Positions 1-5,859 of a stretch of 7,455 nucleotides of DNA are shown in pieces. A program made the position numbers and the translations under genes. A model generated the notes under the pieces. It saw only the letters and a list, made by a program, of their open reading frames with translations. It did no database searches and was not told the origin of the DNA. Source of the DNA: RUG11551 sp045546875 (GTDB lineage: Bacteria; Planctomycetota; Planctomycetia; Pirellulales; Thermoguttaceae); assembly GCA_045546875.1 (NCBI GenBank), contig JAZQDP010000003.1:1-7455 (forward strand), in the 5' to 3' direction. The first letter of the stretch is position 1. The number at the start of each line of letters is the position of its first letter.

Positions 1-265
1 TTTGATACACCTGTCGCAATGAAAAGGTTACGCCATTTTTGAAAAAATTTAAAAATTTTAAAATCCTTTTTATTGCTCTTGTATTATAAAATGAGGACAT
101 ATCATGTTAAAGAAGCAAAAACAAGATTAAACGCTTTATCATTGACGCGTTTTTAATATATGTGACGTTGTTAGAAGAAATACCTGTTTCGAGAAGATGC
201 GATTTGTAACCTGTTACATAATTCAAACCGTCAATAATTGTTACGACATTGGTCAACGTTGTAAG
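1..265. other. AT-rich intergenic stretch without a recognisable gene
   Basis: This stretch is rich in A/T runs, especially around 40-70. I see no ORF of credible length, no tRNA-like cloverleaf and no convincing promoter. The first frame from base 1 reads 13 codons to a TGA at 40-42, so it could be the last codons of a gene cut by the window edge, but nothing confirms that. Very short ATG ORFs at 91-156 and 104-130 exist; the second has a GAGGA about 7 nt upstream, but both are too short to support. Confidence 0.5.
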
Positions 266-440
266 AATTCTTAGGCGGACTTACGTCCGCGATCCGGTGA
301 GGTTTTCGACTTCGTCGTAGTTGTTTAGCAGGGCATGTTTTCTTCGGCAGACAAGACGTCCGCGAACCAGCAGGGCGGAGGGCTTTCTATATTCAATGAT
401 CTTTGGATGCTTCCGCCGCAAGCGTAATACCAATCAAAAC

Positions 441-467
441 TTTGCGTACTTTGCGTTCTTTGCGGCT
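441..467. repeat. Three tandem 9-nt units starting TTTGCG
   Basis: Three consecutive 9-mers read TTTGCGTAC, TTTGCGTTC and TTTGCGGCT. They lie immediately before the second copy of the AATTCTTA-type direct repeat. From memory, similar CTTTGCG tandem motifs occur between genes in many environmental bacterial genomes; their function is unknown to me. Confidence 0.65.
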
Positions 468-540
468 TAAAATTCTTAAGCGGACGATACGCCCGCGAAC
501 CGAGCTCAACCAGGATGTTCTACAGGTCTTTGTTCCTTTG

Positions 541-578
541 GCAGGCGAGGACGCCTGCGGTCGACGAGGACGTCGACC
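541..578. repeat. Twin adjacent hairpins with identical AGGA loops
   Basis: Two perfect hairpins abut with no spacer. The first is GCAGGCG (541-547), AGGA, CGCCTGC (552-558). The second is GGTCGACG (559-566), AGGA, CGTCGACC (571-578). Both close with CG on the loop and both loops read AGGA on the plus strand, although the outer stem sequences differ. No T-run follows on either side, so a simple intrinsic terminator is unlikely. This could be the core of a REP-like element or a structured RNA or protein-binding site. Confidence 0.75.
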
Positions 579-630
579 CTCCGTAGAATTGTAATCTCGT
601 TCTTTTTTGCCGAAAATCCAGCCTGTCCTC

Positions 631-658
631 TTGTATTAACCGTCTTTGTTGTTATAAT
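631..658 (+). promoter_or_regulatory. Candidate sigma70-type promoter for the 732/929 genes
   Basis: A consensus -10 TATAAT lies at 653-658, with TTGTAT at 631-636 as a weak -35 and a 16-nt spacer. Transcription would start near 665, giving a leader of about 65 nt before the short ORF at 732. A second TTGACA at 707-712 is a perfect -35 box, but no good -10 lies 16-18 nt after it. This is a sequence match only. Confidence 0.4.
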
Positions 659-731
659 TATTATAAAGTAGACTGTTCGTATTGCGCGAATTGCCGCTTA
701 TTTTATTTGACAACCAGGGAATATAAGCTAA

Positions 732-932
732 ATGGTTATTCCTTATTATTGCGAAGATTATCCAGAGGTTTGGGACGAATTCAATTCGTTTTGGGACGAT
801 GCGCCGTCAGCAGACGCGGCAGGCGATTTGGAATCCGCGCCTACGTCGGACGCCTGTTCCAGTTCCAATTCTCCCGCCTCTGTTCCCTCACCTTTAACCG
901 CGGACGTCAAGCCGTCCGAAAAACTGCCATGA
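732..932 (+). CDS. Short acidic protein of unknown function, overlapping the peptidase start
   Basis: This 66-codon ORF encodes a small soluble-looking protein with an aromatic, acidic N-terminal half (YYCEDYPEVWDEF, then FWDD) and a Ser/Pro/Ala-rich C-terminal half. It has no signal peptide and no membrane segment, and I recognise no family. An AGGGA at 716-720 sits 11 nt before the ATG, slightly far for a Shine-Dalgarno site. The TGA stop overlaps the ATG of the downstream peptidase gene as ATGA, an arrangement typical of translational coupling, and the peptidase start has no clear RBS of its own. Against it, the DNA contains decayed copies of the upstream hairpin motifs (GCAGGCG at 819, CGCCTGT at 851, GCGGAC...GTCCG at 900-918), so the open frame might be chance within repeat-derived sequence. 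It could be a coupling leader ORF or a partner of the peptidase; neither is shown. Confidence 0.4.
   Translation: MVIPYYCEDYPEVWDEFNSFWDDAPSADAAGDLESAPTSDACSSSNSPASVPSPLTADVKPSEKLP
775..789. promoter_or_regulatory. 15-bp palindrome flanked by direct repeats, possible operator
   Basis: ACGAATTCAATTCGT is a perfect 7-bp dyad around a single central C. A direct repeat TTTGGGACGA overlaps or flanks it at 769-778 and 790-799. It lies inside the short ORF, where the direct repeat encodes the repeated Trp-Asp residues, so coding constraint may explain part of it. No known operator is recognised. Confidence 0.25.
901..918 (+). other. Hairpin directly before the peptidase start codon
   Basis: CGGACG (901-906) pairs with CGTCCG (913-918) around a 6-nt loop and ends 10 nt before the ATG at 929. 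That is where a Shine-Dalgarno site would be expected, and none is seen. With the preceding G it resembles the GCGGAC-type hairpins at 275-290 and 480-496. In an mRNA it could be melted by ribosomes translating the overlapping short ORF; this is inference. Confidence 0.5.
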
Positions 933-2470
933 AAAAAGTTTTATTCATCGCTTTGAGCGTGATTTTCACGCTTTGCGGCGCTGTCAGCGCTCAAGAATCC
1001 GAAAAGCCGGTTTACGCGATCTGCGTCAGCAAATCAACGATTGAAGATCCCGAATGGAAAGAAGCGACTGCCTTATTGGTTCAAAAGCACAGCAAAAAAT
1101 TCGACGTTCAAGTTTTGGGCTGGGGAGGCTCTCCGTTGGCTTGCCTTGAAGGTCTTAAAAAAATCCAGCCGACGTACGTCTGCTTTCTTGCCAAACACGA
1201 GGAAGCGAACCAGATCTTTGTTCAGATGTGTCACATTATTACCAGGAGAATCGATGACGACCCGTATACGGACGCCATTTGGGCAATTCTCACCGGGTAC
1301 GACGTCAACGATGTTAAACGCATCATTGCCGCGCCAGATATGAAAGTCGATACGTGCTGCGCCGGATTCGGACTTAATCTGAACCAGTTCAAGTCCGGCG
1401 TTTGGTATTCAGAGGGGACGAAAAACCATTACGGAATCAAAGAAGCTGACGACGTATACCAAGAACGCAAAGACGGACCGGACGACACTACTCACGCGAT
1501 TGCCGACGCCTACGGAAAGAACCAGCTCTTCATGACTTCTGGACACGCCTCCCCACGCGACTGGCAAATTGGCTACAGCTACAAAAACGGCTATTTCTTC
1601 TCCAAAGATGGTCAGCTTTACGGCAGAACCAAAGACAAAGAAGAATTCCCCATCACTCATACGAATTCCAAGGTGTATCTGGCTGTTGGGAACTGCCTGA
1701 TTGGTAATATTGCTGACAAGGACACGATGGCTCTGGCACACATTCATTCCGGCGGCGTCAACATGATGGCTGGATACGTTCAGCCCACTTTCTTTGGGTA
1801 CATGGGCTGGGGCATTAGAGATTATTACGTCGGTCAGCCCGGTCGTTTTACTGCGGCAGAAGCTTTCTTCGCCAACAATCAGGCGATTACGTGGCATCTC
1901 AACCGCGTTTTTCCCGAATATCTCAATGCGTATGCCAACGCACAGTCATTCATAGGTTGGAAAAACCCGATGCTTTGGAACGATAGTACCATGAAACAGA
2001 TGAAGCTGGAACAGAAGGACGCTGTTCAGATCTTGCCAGGTCTGCCGGAAGACGAAATACAGAAGTTGTTAACAAAGTTGTTTTCACAGGAATTCATTTT
2101 AGGTATGAGTTTTGACCTTAACATGGTCGCTCTTTACGGCGACCCCGCCTGGCAGAACCCCATGCAATCCCATAACAAATCCTGGAAGCAGAAGCTGACG
2201 TCAAAGAAGTTGGACAACGGCAAGACGGAATGGACGCTGACAATTATTCCGCTTAAAGGCGAAGAATCGTTCAACAGCGTTTGCAAAGAAGAACCGACTA
2301 AAAACGGTCGTCCGATTTTCCAGTTCCTGCCCAAGCGAATTAAAAACGTCGTTATTGATGAAAACTGCAAAGACCTTCACGCGACAATTACAGAAAACTT
2401 TATTCTTCTTCCCAAAACGGATGCCATGTCGTCGGGAAAAGAAATCGTTCTGAAATTTACTGCGGAATAA
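929..2470 (+). CDS. Secreted C25 (gingipain-like, clan CD) cysteine peptidase candidate
   Basis: This 513-residue exported protein starts with a clear Sec signal peptide (MKKVLFIALSVIFTLCGAVSA, cleavage expected after Ala21); Cys16 is not in a good lipobox. The body has the hallmarks of a caspase-fold peptidase of the gingipain family. A hydrophobic strand ends in His206 (FMTSGHAS), and another ends in Cys256 (YLAVGNCLIG), giving the expected His-then-Cys dyad order. The segment after Cys256 (AHIHSGGVNMMAGY) fits the helix and strand that follow in this fold, and ALYGDPAW at 401-408 matches the family's terminal GDP motif. The last 100 or so residues look beta-rich, like an appended Ig-like domain. 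The frame is open back to 707, but the 74 extra residues are Arg-rich and precede a perfect signal peptide, so the ATG at 929 is chosen. There is no evident RBS, and the start overlaps the stop of the upstream ORF. Several cysteines (31, 72, 85, 101, 143, 144) precede the dyad. Catalysis is inferred. Confidence 0.85.
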   Translation: MKKVLFIALSVIFTLCGAVSAQESEKPVYAICVSKSTIEDPEWKEATALLVQKHSKKFDVQVLGWGGSPLACLEGLKKIQPTYVCFLAKHEEANQIFVQMCHIITRRIDDDPYTDAIWAILTGYDVNDVKRIIAAPDMKVDTCCAGFGLNLNQFKSGVWYSEGTKNHYGIKEADDVYQERKDGPDDTTHAIADAYGKNQLFMTSGHASPRDWQIGYSYKNGYFFSKDGQLYGRTKDKEEFPITHTNSKVYLAVGNCLIGNIADKDTMALAHIHSGGVNMMAGYVQPTFFGYMGWGIRDYYVGQPGRFTAAEAFFANNQAITWHLNRVFPEYLNAYANAQSFIGWKNPMLWNDSTMKQMKLEQKDAVQILPGLPEDEIQKLLTKLFSQEFILGMSFDLNMVALYGDPAWQNPMQSHNKSWKQKLTSKKLDNGKTEWTLTIIPLKGEESFNSVCKEEPTKNGRPIFQFLPKRIKNVVIDENCKDLHATITENFILLPKTDAMSSGKEIVLKFTAE

Positions 2471-2484
2471 AATAACGCAGCAGG

Positions 2485-2535
2485 CAAGAGACAGTAGACA
2501 GTAGCGAGAAATTTGCTGTTGTCTACTGTCTCTTG
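2485..2535. terminator. Long hairpin between convergent genes, probable bidirectional terminator
   Basis: Arms CAAGAGACAGTAGACA (2485-2500) and its exact complement (2520-2535) form 16 perfect pairs. Eight further pairs, four of them G-U or U-G on the plus-strand RNA, close on an AAA loop (2509-2511). The hairpin begins 15 nt after the peptidase stop codon. Its right arm holds the last codons and the stop (2523-2525) of the Sel1 gene, so it can form in either transcript. Neither side has a strong U-run. The left arm also shows the heptamer AGACAGT twice in tandem (2489-2502). Confidence 0.6.
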
Positions 2536-3365
2536 ATTTGATTGAGAACGTCAATCGCTTCCTCTTCTTTTAACTGAACCGCTTTCTCTATCCATTTTAA
2601 GGCTTCTGCCTTTTTCTCCGGATTATTTCTGTTATTGAAGTAGATTAGCTTGCCAATTGTGAGAGATCGAATTCCAACTAATACCGGGTCGTCATCAACC
2701 GTTTTCAATCGTTCATTTAATTCTTCTGTAACGTCTAAATCAACCTCGTTATCTTCCAGTTCGCCATTGATATACATATCAAGAAGCTGAAAAATTGCCC
2801 ATATATCCTTTTGTTTTGCTGATTTATAAATCCATTCGACCGCTTTGGCTTTATCTTTCTCCAGACAATCGCCTAAATAATAAGTCATTCCAATATTAAA
2901 TTGGGCGGCAGCGTCTCCCTGTTGAGCCGCTTTGAATAACCAGTTCATTGCCTCGGTCTTGTTTTGCTCAATGCCCACGCCTTCCAGAAGCGCCATACCA
3001 AGTTGATTTTGCGCGTCTATATGCCCTTGTTCCGCTGATTTGCGATACCATTCCACCGCTTTTTCAGGTTCAGGCGGACCATACTCGCCTTTGTCATAAA
3101 TTTTAGCCAATTCATACTGGCTTTCCGCGTCTCCCTGTTGAGCCGCTTTAGTAAGCCAATAAACGGATTGTTTATAGTCAACAGGTACGCCTTCTCCGAT
3201 GTCATAGCATAATGAAAGAGCGCGCTGAGATTCTATATGACCCATTTTCGCCGCTCTGAGATAAAGTTTCACGGCTTTGGCTGAATCTTTAGGAACGCCG
3301 TCTCCAGAAAAATAAGATTCTGCGAGAGTGTATAACGTATCTGGATCAGGAAAGAAATTGAACAT
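2523..3365 (-). CDS. Sel1-like (TPR-type) repeat protein
   Basis: This 280-residue protein consists mostly of Sel1-like repeats, alpha-helical pairs of about 36 residues that form a solenoid for protein-protein contacts. Five consecutive repeats span about residues 10-188, each with the pattern A..G...A...L...Y..G.....D...A..W...AA..G (for example AVKLYLRAAKMGH, SVYWLTKAAQQGD, AVEWYRKSAEQGH, AMNWLFKAAQQGD). An acidic linker at about 190-232 precedes a degenerate sixth repeat (about 235-270, EALKWIEKAVQL). There is no signal peptide or membrane segment, so a cytoplasmic scaffold or adaptor role is likely, but the partner is unknown. The ATG at 3363-3365 is the only ATG before an upstream in-frame stop; its RBS is weak. 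A weak promoter (TTATAG, 17 nt, TAATAA at 3431-3403) is possible. A terminator-like hairpin separates it from the EF-G-like gene. Confidence 0.88.
   Translation of the reverse strand: MFNFFPDPDTLYTLAESYFSGDGVPKDSAKAVKLYLRAAKMGHIESQRALSLCYDIGEGVPVDYKQSVYWLTKAAQQGDAESQYELAKIYDKGEYGPPEPEKAVEWYRKSAEQGHIDAQNQLGMALLEGVGIEQNKTEAMNWLFKAAQQGDAAAQFNIGMTYYLGDCLEKDKAKAVEWIYKSAKQKDIWAIFQLLDMYINGELEDNEVDLDVTEELNERLKTVDDDPVLVGIRSLTIGKLIYFNNRNNPEKKAEALKWIEKAVQLKEEEAIDVLNQIKRQ
2911..3149 (-). repeat. Two identical 23-bp segments inside the Sel1 gene
   Basis: The same 23 bases occur at 2911-2933 and 3127-3149, exactly 216 bp apart, which is two Sel1 units of 36 codons. Both encode KAAQQGDA. Identity at synonymous positions between non-adjacent repeats suggests recent duplication or gene conversion. 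Confidence 0.7.
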
Positions 3366-3436
3366 GGTTATCTTTCGATAAGTGAAGAACGTCCAGTAAG
3401 GATTATTACGCTTAAATTTAAATAACTATAAATATA

Positions 3437-3478
3437 ACTAAGCAGATTGACGAAAAGCTCTTCATCAATCCGCTTAGT
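3437..3478 (-). terminator. Hairpin downstream of the EF-G-like gene, probable terminator
   Basis: ACTAAGC (3437-3443) and GATTGA (3445-3450) pair with TCAATC (3465-3470) and GCTTAGT (3472-3478), with one A-C mismatch between the two blocks. Three more pairs form inside after another mismatch. It lies 55 nt past the EF-G-like stop codon and before the Sel1 gene. The following minus-strand bases are AU-rich (TATATTTATAG) but are not a clean U-run, so termination is likely but not certain. Confidence 0.5.
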
Positions 3479-3533
3479 ATTGTAAAATATTAACCACCAT
3501 ATAGACATGATTAATGTCAATTCGCAATAGTAA

Positions 3534-5633
3534 TTATTCTTCCTCTTCTTCCAGCTGCGCCTTGGCGATAATCTGCTGCTGAATGTTGCCCGGAACCGGG
3601 TCGTAGCGGAGGAATTCCATTGTGTAGGAACCCTGACCGCTGGTCATGGAGTTGAGAACGCGAGCGTACGTAGTAACTTCCGCCAGCGGGACTTCCGCTT
3701 CGATAGTCTGCATGTTTCCGCCAGCAGAGGTCATGCCCAGCGGACGACCGCGACGGTTGGAAAGGTCGCCGGAGACGTCGCCGACGTTGTCGTTGGGAAC
3801 GGTAATCGAAATCTTGACAATCGGTTCCAGCAAAGCAGGTTTGGCTTCCAGGAAGACCTTCTTAAACGCCATGTTGCCGGCGGTGCGGAACGCGGTTTCG
3901 TTGGAGTCAACCGGGTGATACTTTCCGAAGAAGACTTCAACGCAGACGTTTTGAACCTTGTAACCAGCGATAACGCCCTTGGCAATTCGTTCGTAGAAGC
4001 CCTTTTCGATAGCCGGCATGAAGTTGCCAGGAATGGAGCCGCCGACGATGGAGTCGATCCAGAGGAATCCAGCGTCTTTATCGAAGTGGTATTCCTTCAT
4101 GCTGATGAAGTTGTCTTTATTGGCGAAGGTTTCGATGTTCTCTTCGGTGATGTCGCCCGGCAACGGCTGCATACGAATGTGAACTTCGCCGAACTGTCCA
4201 GAACCGCCAGACTGTTTCTTGTGACGGTGCATGCCTTCCGCCTTGCCCAAAACCGTTTCACGATACGGAATCTTCGGTTCTTTGGTGTCGATTTCGACCT
4301 TGTCGCGGCGCTTGAGCTTTTCCTGCAAGACGGTCAGGTGAAGTTCCGTCATACCGGTAATAACGAGTTCTTTGGTTTGAGCGTCCTGTTCACGGCAGAA
4401 GGTGGAGTCTTCTTCGCAAAGTTTCGCCAACGCGACAGACAGCTTGCCTTCATCGCCGCGGCTTTTGGGAGTAGCAGCCAAAGAAACCATCGGGGTGGGG
4501 AAGTGAATGGCGGGCAGGAACGCGTCGCCGATGGACGTGGATGTATGGAAATCTTCAACCTTGGTTACTGCAACGATGTATCCAGGACCAGCTTCATCAA
4601 CCGGAGTTGTCTGCGAGGCTTCCATGGTGAACAGCTGAGCGATTTTGAACGGCTTGCGCGCGCCGGTGTACATAACAGACTGACCGGTTTTGAGCGTACC
4701 GTTGTAAACGCGGATGAAGTTGATTTTCTGAACGAACGGGTCGATACGGGTTTTGAAGCACTGAGCGCAAAGCGGACCTTCCGGATCGGCGGTAAGTTCG
4801 ACGTCTTCTCCAGCAGCGTTTTTCGCCGTCTTGGAAATCATGTCAGCCGGGACGCCAGCCAGAATAATCGCGTCGAGCATTTCAGCCAGGCCGACTTCCG
4901 TCTTGCCGCTGACGAAAATAATCGGGATAACGATGCCATCTTTAACGGCTTTTCCAACCAGAGCTTTAAGTTCGTCTTCGGTCGGGATTTCGCCTTCGAG
5001 GAACTTTTCCATCGCCGCGTCGTCTGCGGTAACGATCTGTTCCATGAGGGAGTCGTGCAGGTCAGCCGGATTGATCGCAGCGCCGTCTACGGCTTTGCCG
5101 TCTAAAACGCTGGCAACGCCTTTGAATCCGCCGTTAATAACCGGGACATTGAACGCCATGCATTCAGAGCCGAAGTTGTCCTGAATGTCGGCAATGAGCT
5201 GTTCGTAATTGACTCCGTCAGAGTCCGCCTTGGTAATGAGAATCATGCGTCCCAAGCCAGCAGCTTCCGCTTCCTTGAAAACGCGGCGCGTGTTGACCTG
5301 AATTCCCGCCTGAGCGTTGATGGTAATAATCGCGTTTTCGACGCCCGCCATTGCGCCAATCGTCTGACCGATGAAGTCAGCATAACCGGGGGTGTCAATG
5401 AAATTGAACAGATGATCCTTATAAACGAAGTTCGTAACTGCGGATTCAATCGTGTATTTGTGGGTCTTTTCTTCTTCGTCGAAGTCGCAGAAGCTGGTTC
5501 CCTGGTCAACCGAACCGTGGTTCGGGGCGGCGCCGGTAAAATTCAGCAGCTTGTCCGTCAGAGTTGTCTTGCCTGTTCCGCCATGACCACACAATACTAC
5601 GTTACGAATGTCTTTCGCTTGAAATTTTGCCAT
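3534..5633 (-). CDS. EF-G-like translational GTPase (EF-G2 type)
   Basis: This 699-residue protein has the full EF-G domain order. Domain G holds the P-loop GHGGTGKTT (16-24), DTPGYADF (80-87) and TKAD (134-137) where EF-G usually has NKMD. The switch I segment reads EKTHKYTI (55-62) where canonical EF-G has a RGITI-type sequence. Domain II follows at about 285-370, domain III at about 385-470 with GMTELHL, domain IV with HKKQSGGSGQFGEVHIRM, and domain V with EPIVKISITVPNDNVGDVSGDLSNRRG. These variant motifs are those of the EF-G2/FusA2-like group rather than the main elongation factor. In that group ribosome-stimulated GTPase activity differs between species, so a role in translocation, recycling or stress cannot be chosen here. 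No rpsL, rpsG or tuf neighbours are present. The C-terminus ends in a run of glutamates (QLEEEEE). AAGGA at 5644-5648 lies about 10 nt before the ATG. Confidence 0.95.
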   Translation of the reverse strand: MAKFQAKDIRNVVLCGHGGTGKTTLTDKLLNFTGAAPNHGSVDQGTSFCDFDEEEKTHKYTIESAVTNFVYKDHLFNFIDTPGYADFIGQTIGAMAGVENAIITINAQAGIQVNTRRVFKEAEAAGLGRMILITKADSDGVNYEQLIADIQDNFGSECMAFNVPVINGGFKGVASVLDGKAVDGAAINPADLHDSLMEQIVTADDAAMEKFLEGEIPTEDELKALVGKAVKDGIVIPIIFVSGKTEVGLAEMLDAIILAGVPADMISKTAKNAAGEDVELTADPEGPLCAQCFKTRIDPFVQKINFIRVYNGTLKTGQSVMYTGARKPFKIAQLFTMEASQTTPVDEAGPGYIVAVTKVEDFHTSTSIGDAFLPAIHFPTPMVSLAATPKSRGDEGKLSVALAKLCEEDSTFCREQDAQTKELVITGMTELHLTVLQEKLKRRDKVEIDTKEPKIPYRETVLGKAEGMHRHKKQSGGSGQFGEVHIRMQPLPGDITEENIETFANKDNFISMKEYHFDKDAGFLWIDSIVGGSIPGNFMPAIEKGFYERIAKGVIAGYKVQNVCVEVFFGKYHPVDSNETAFRTAGNMAFKKVFLEAKPALLEPIVKISITVPNDNVGDVSGDLSNRRGRPLGMTSAGGNMQTIEAEVPLAEVTTYARVLNSMTSGQGSYTMEFLRYDPVPGNIQQQIIAKAQLEEEEE

Positions 5634-5669
5634 TATATATTGTTCCTTAAATCTAAAACAACTCTAACC

Positions 5670-5693
5670 GCGGCTGACTCCGATGTCTGCCGC
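5670..5693 (-). other. Leader hairpin upstream of the EF-G-like gene
   Basis: On the minus strand GCGGC pairs with GCCGC, and after an A-A mismatch GAC pairs with GTC around the 6-nt loop ATCGGA. It falls between the candidate promoter and the RBS, 36 nt before the start codon, so it would sit in the 5' leader. It matches no riboswitch class I know and is small for one. Confidence 0.4.
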
Positions 5694-5714
5694 TATACAA
5701 TTATTTTAAATAGT

Positions 5715-5742
5715 ATTATATCAAAACCTCTCCTTTTTCAAA
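5715..5742 (-). promoter_or_regulatory. Candidate promoter of the EF-G-like gene
   Basis: On the minus strand a consensus TATAAT lies at 5720-5715. A TTGAAA at 5741-5736 (15-nt spacer), or TTTGAA one base upstream (16-nt spacer), can serve as -35. Transcription would start near 5708 and give a leader of about 75 nt. The -35 region sits inside the loop and stem of the hairpin at 5727-5749. Confidence 0.5.
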
Positions 5743-5749
5743 GGGGGGG
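5727..5749 (-). terminator. C-rich/G8 hairpin, possible second terminator overlapping a promoter
   Basis: Pairs run from 5727/5749 to 5736/5740, ten in all with two T-G wobbles, around the loop TTC. The right arm includes a run of eight G (5743-5750). In minus-strand RNA the stem is followed by UUUUGAUAU, so it resembles an intrinsic terminator for transcripts arriving from the membrane-protein gene. It overlaps the -35 box of the next gene. Confidence 0.4.
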
Positions 5750-5785
5750 GCGAACGAGAAACTTTCGCCAAATTGTTTAAATTGT

Positions 5786-5819
5786 CAAAAATAGAGAATA
5801 TACAAAAACCGGTCTCTAT
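5786..5819 (-). terminator. Intrinsic terminator candidate after the membrane-protein gene
   Basis: On the minus strand ATAGAGA (5819-5813) pairs perfectly with TCTCTAT (5797-5791) across a 15-nt loop and runs directly into a short U-tract (about 5791-5787). It starts about 40 nt after the stop codon at 5860-5862. The stem is short and AU-rich, hence moderate confidence. Confidence 0.45.
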
Positions 5820-5859
5820 GATTACAAAGCTAAACGAGAATTTTTTTAATTGGGAGACT

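Larger units (their letters stand above)
266..583. repeat. Cluster of short hairpin and direct repeats upstream of the peptidase gene
   Basis: About 320 non-coding bases are built of related short elements. Hairpins of the form GCRGRC-loop-GYCYGC occur at 275-290 (GCGGAC/GTCCGC, perfect), 347-363 (one A-C mismatch), 480-496 (one A-C mismatch) and 541-558 (GCAGGC/GCCTGC, perfect). The two perfect copies differ at stem positions 3 and 5 with both partners changed, so the pairing is conserved. A direct repeat beginning AATTCTTARGCGGAC starts at 266 and 471, and the core ACGYCCGCGAWCC recurs at 283, 356 and 489. A second pair of related units lies at 336-364 and 531-559. CGGAGGG (376-382) and CCCTCCG (577-583) form a further 7-bp inverted pair. 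The structure resembles REP-type or other intergenic palindromic elements. A 63-codon ORF crossing it (403-594) is best read as fortuitous. Confidence 0.7.

Noticed and set aside
104..130. Eight-codon ORF with a GAGGA upstream, possible leader peptide
   Set aside because: There is no good promoter or attenuator structure, and no gene lies close downstream.
266..583. CRISPR array or tRNA cluster
   Set aside because: Repeats are irregular in spacing and too short for CRISPR, and no cloverleaf with a plausible anticodon arm can be drawn.
376..583. MITE-like element bounded by CGGAGGG/CCCTCCG
   Set aside because: The terminal repeats are only 7 bp, and no target-site duplication is visible at the ends.
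403..594. 63-codon plus-strand ORF
   Set aside because: It lies entirely across the hairpin and tandem repeats, and its Arg-rich product follows from the repeats.
707..735. Promoter using the perfect TTGACA at 707-712
   Set aside because: No acceptable -10 box lies at the right distance; TATAAG at 722 is only 9 nt away.
707..928. N-terminal extension of the peptidase frame
   Set aside because: The 74 extra residues are Arg-rich and low in coding character, and they precede a textbook signal peptide beginning at 929. The overlapping frame from 732 looks more like coding sequence.
1409..1897. 162-codon minus-strand ORF
   Set aside because: It is antisense to the region of the peptidase gene holding the His and Cys motifs, and has no RBS or recognisable domain.
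3915..5105. 396-codon plus-strand ORF antisense to the EF-G-like gene
   Set aside because: It is a long shadow frame caused by biased codon use in a strongly conserved gene on the other strand; the product resembles no family.
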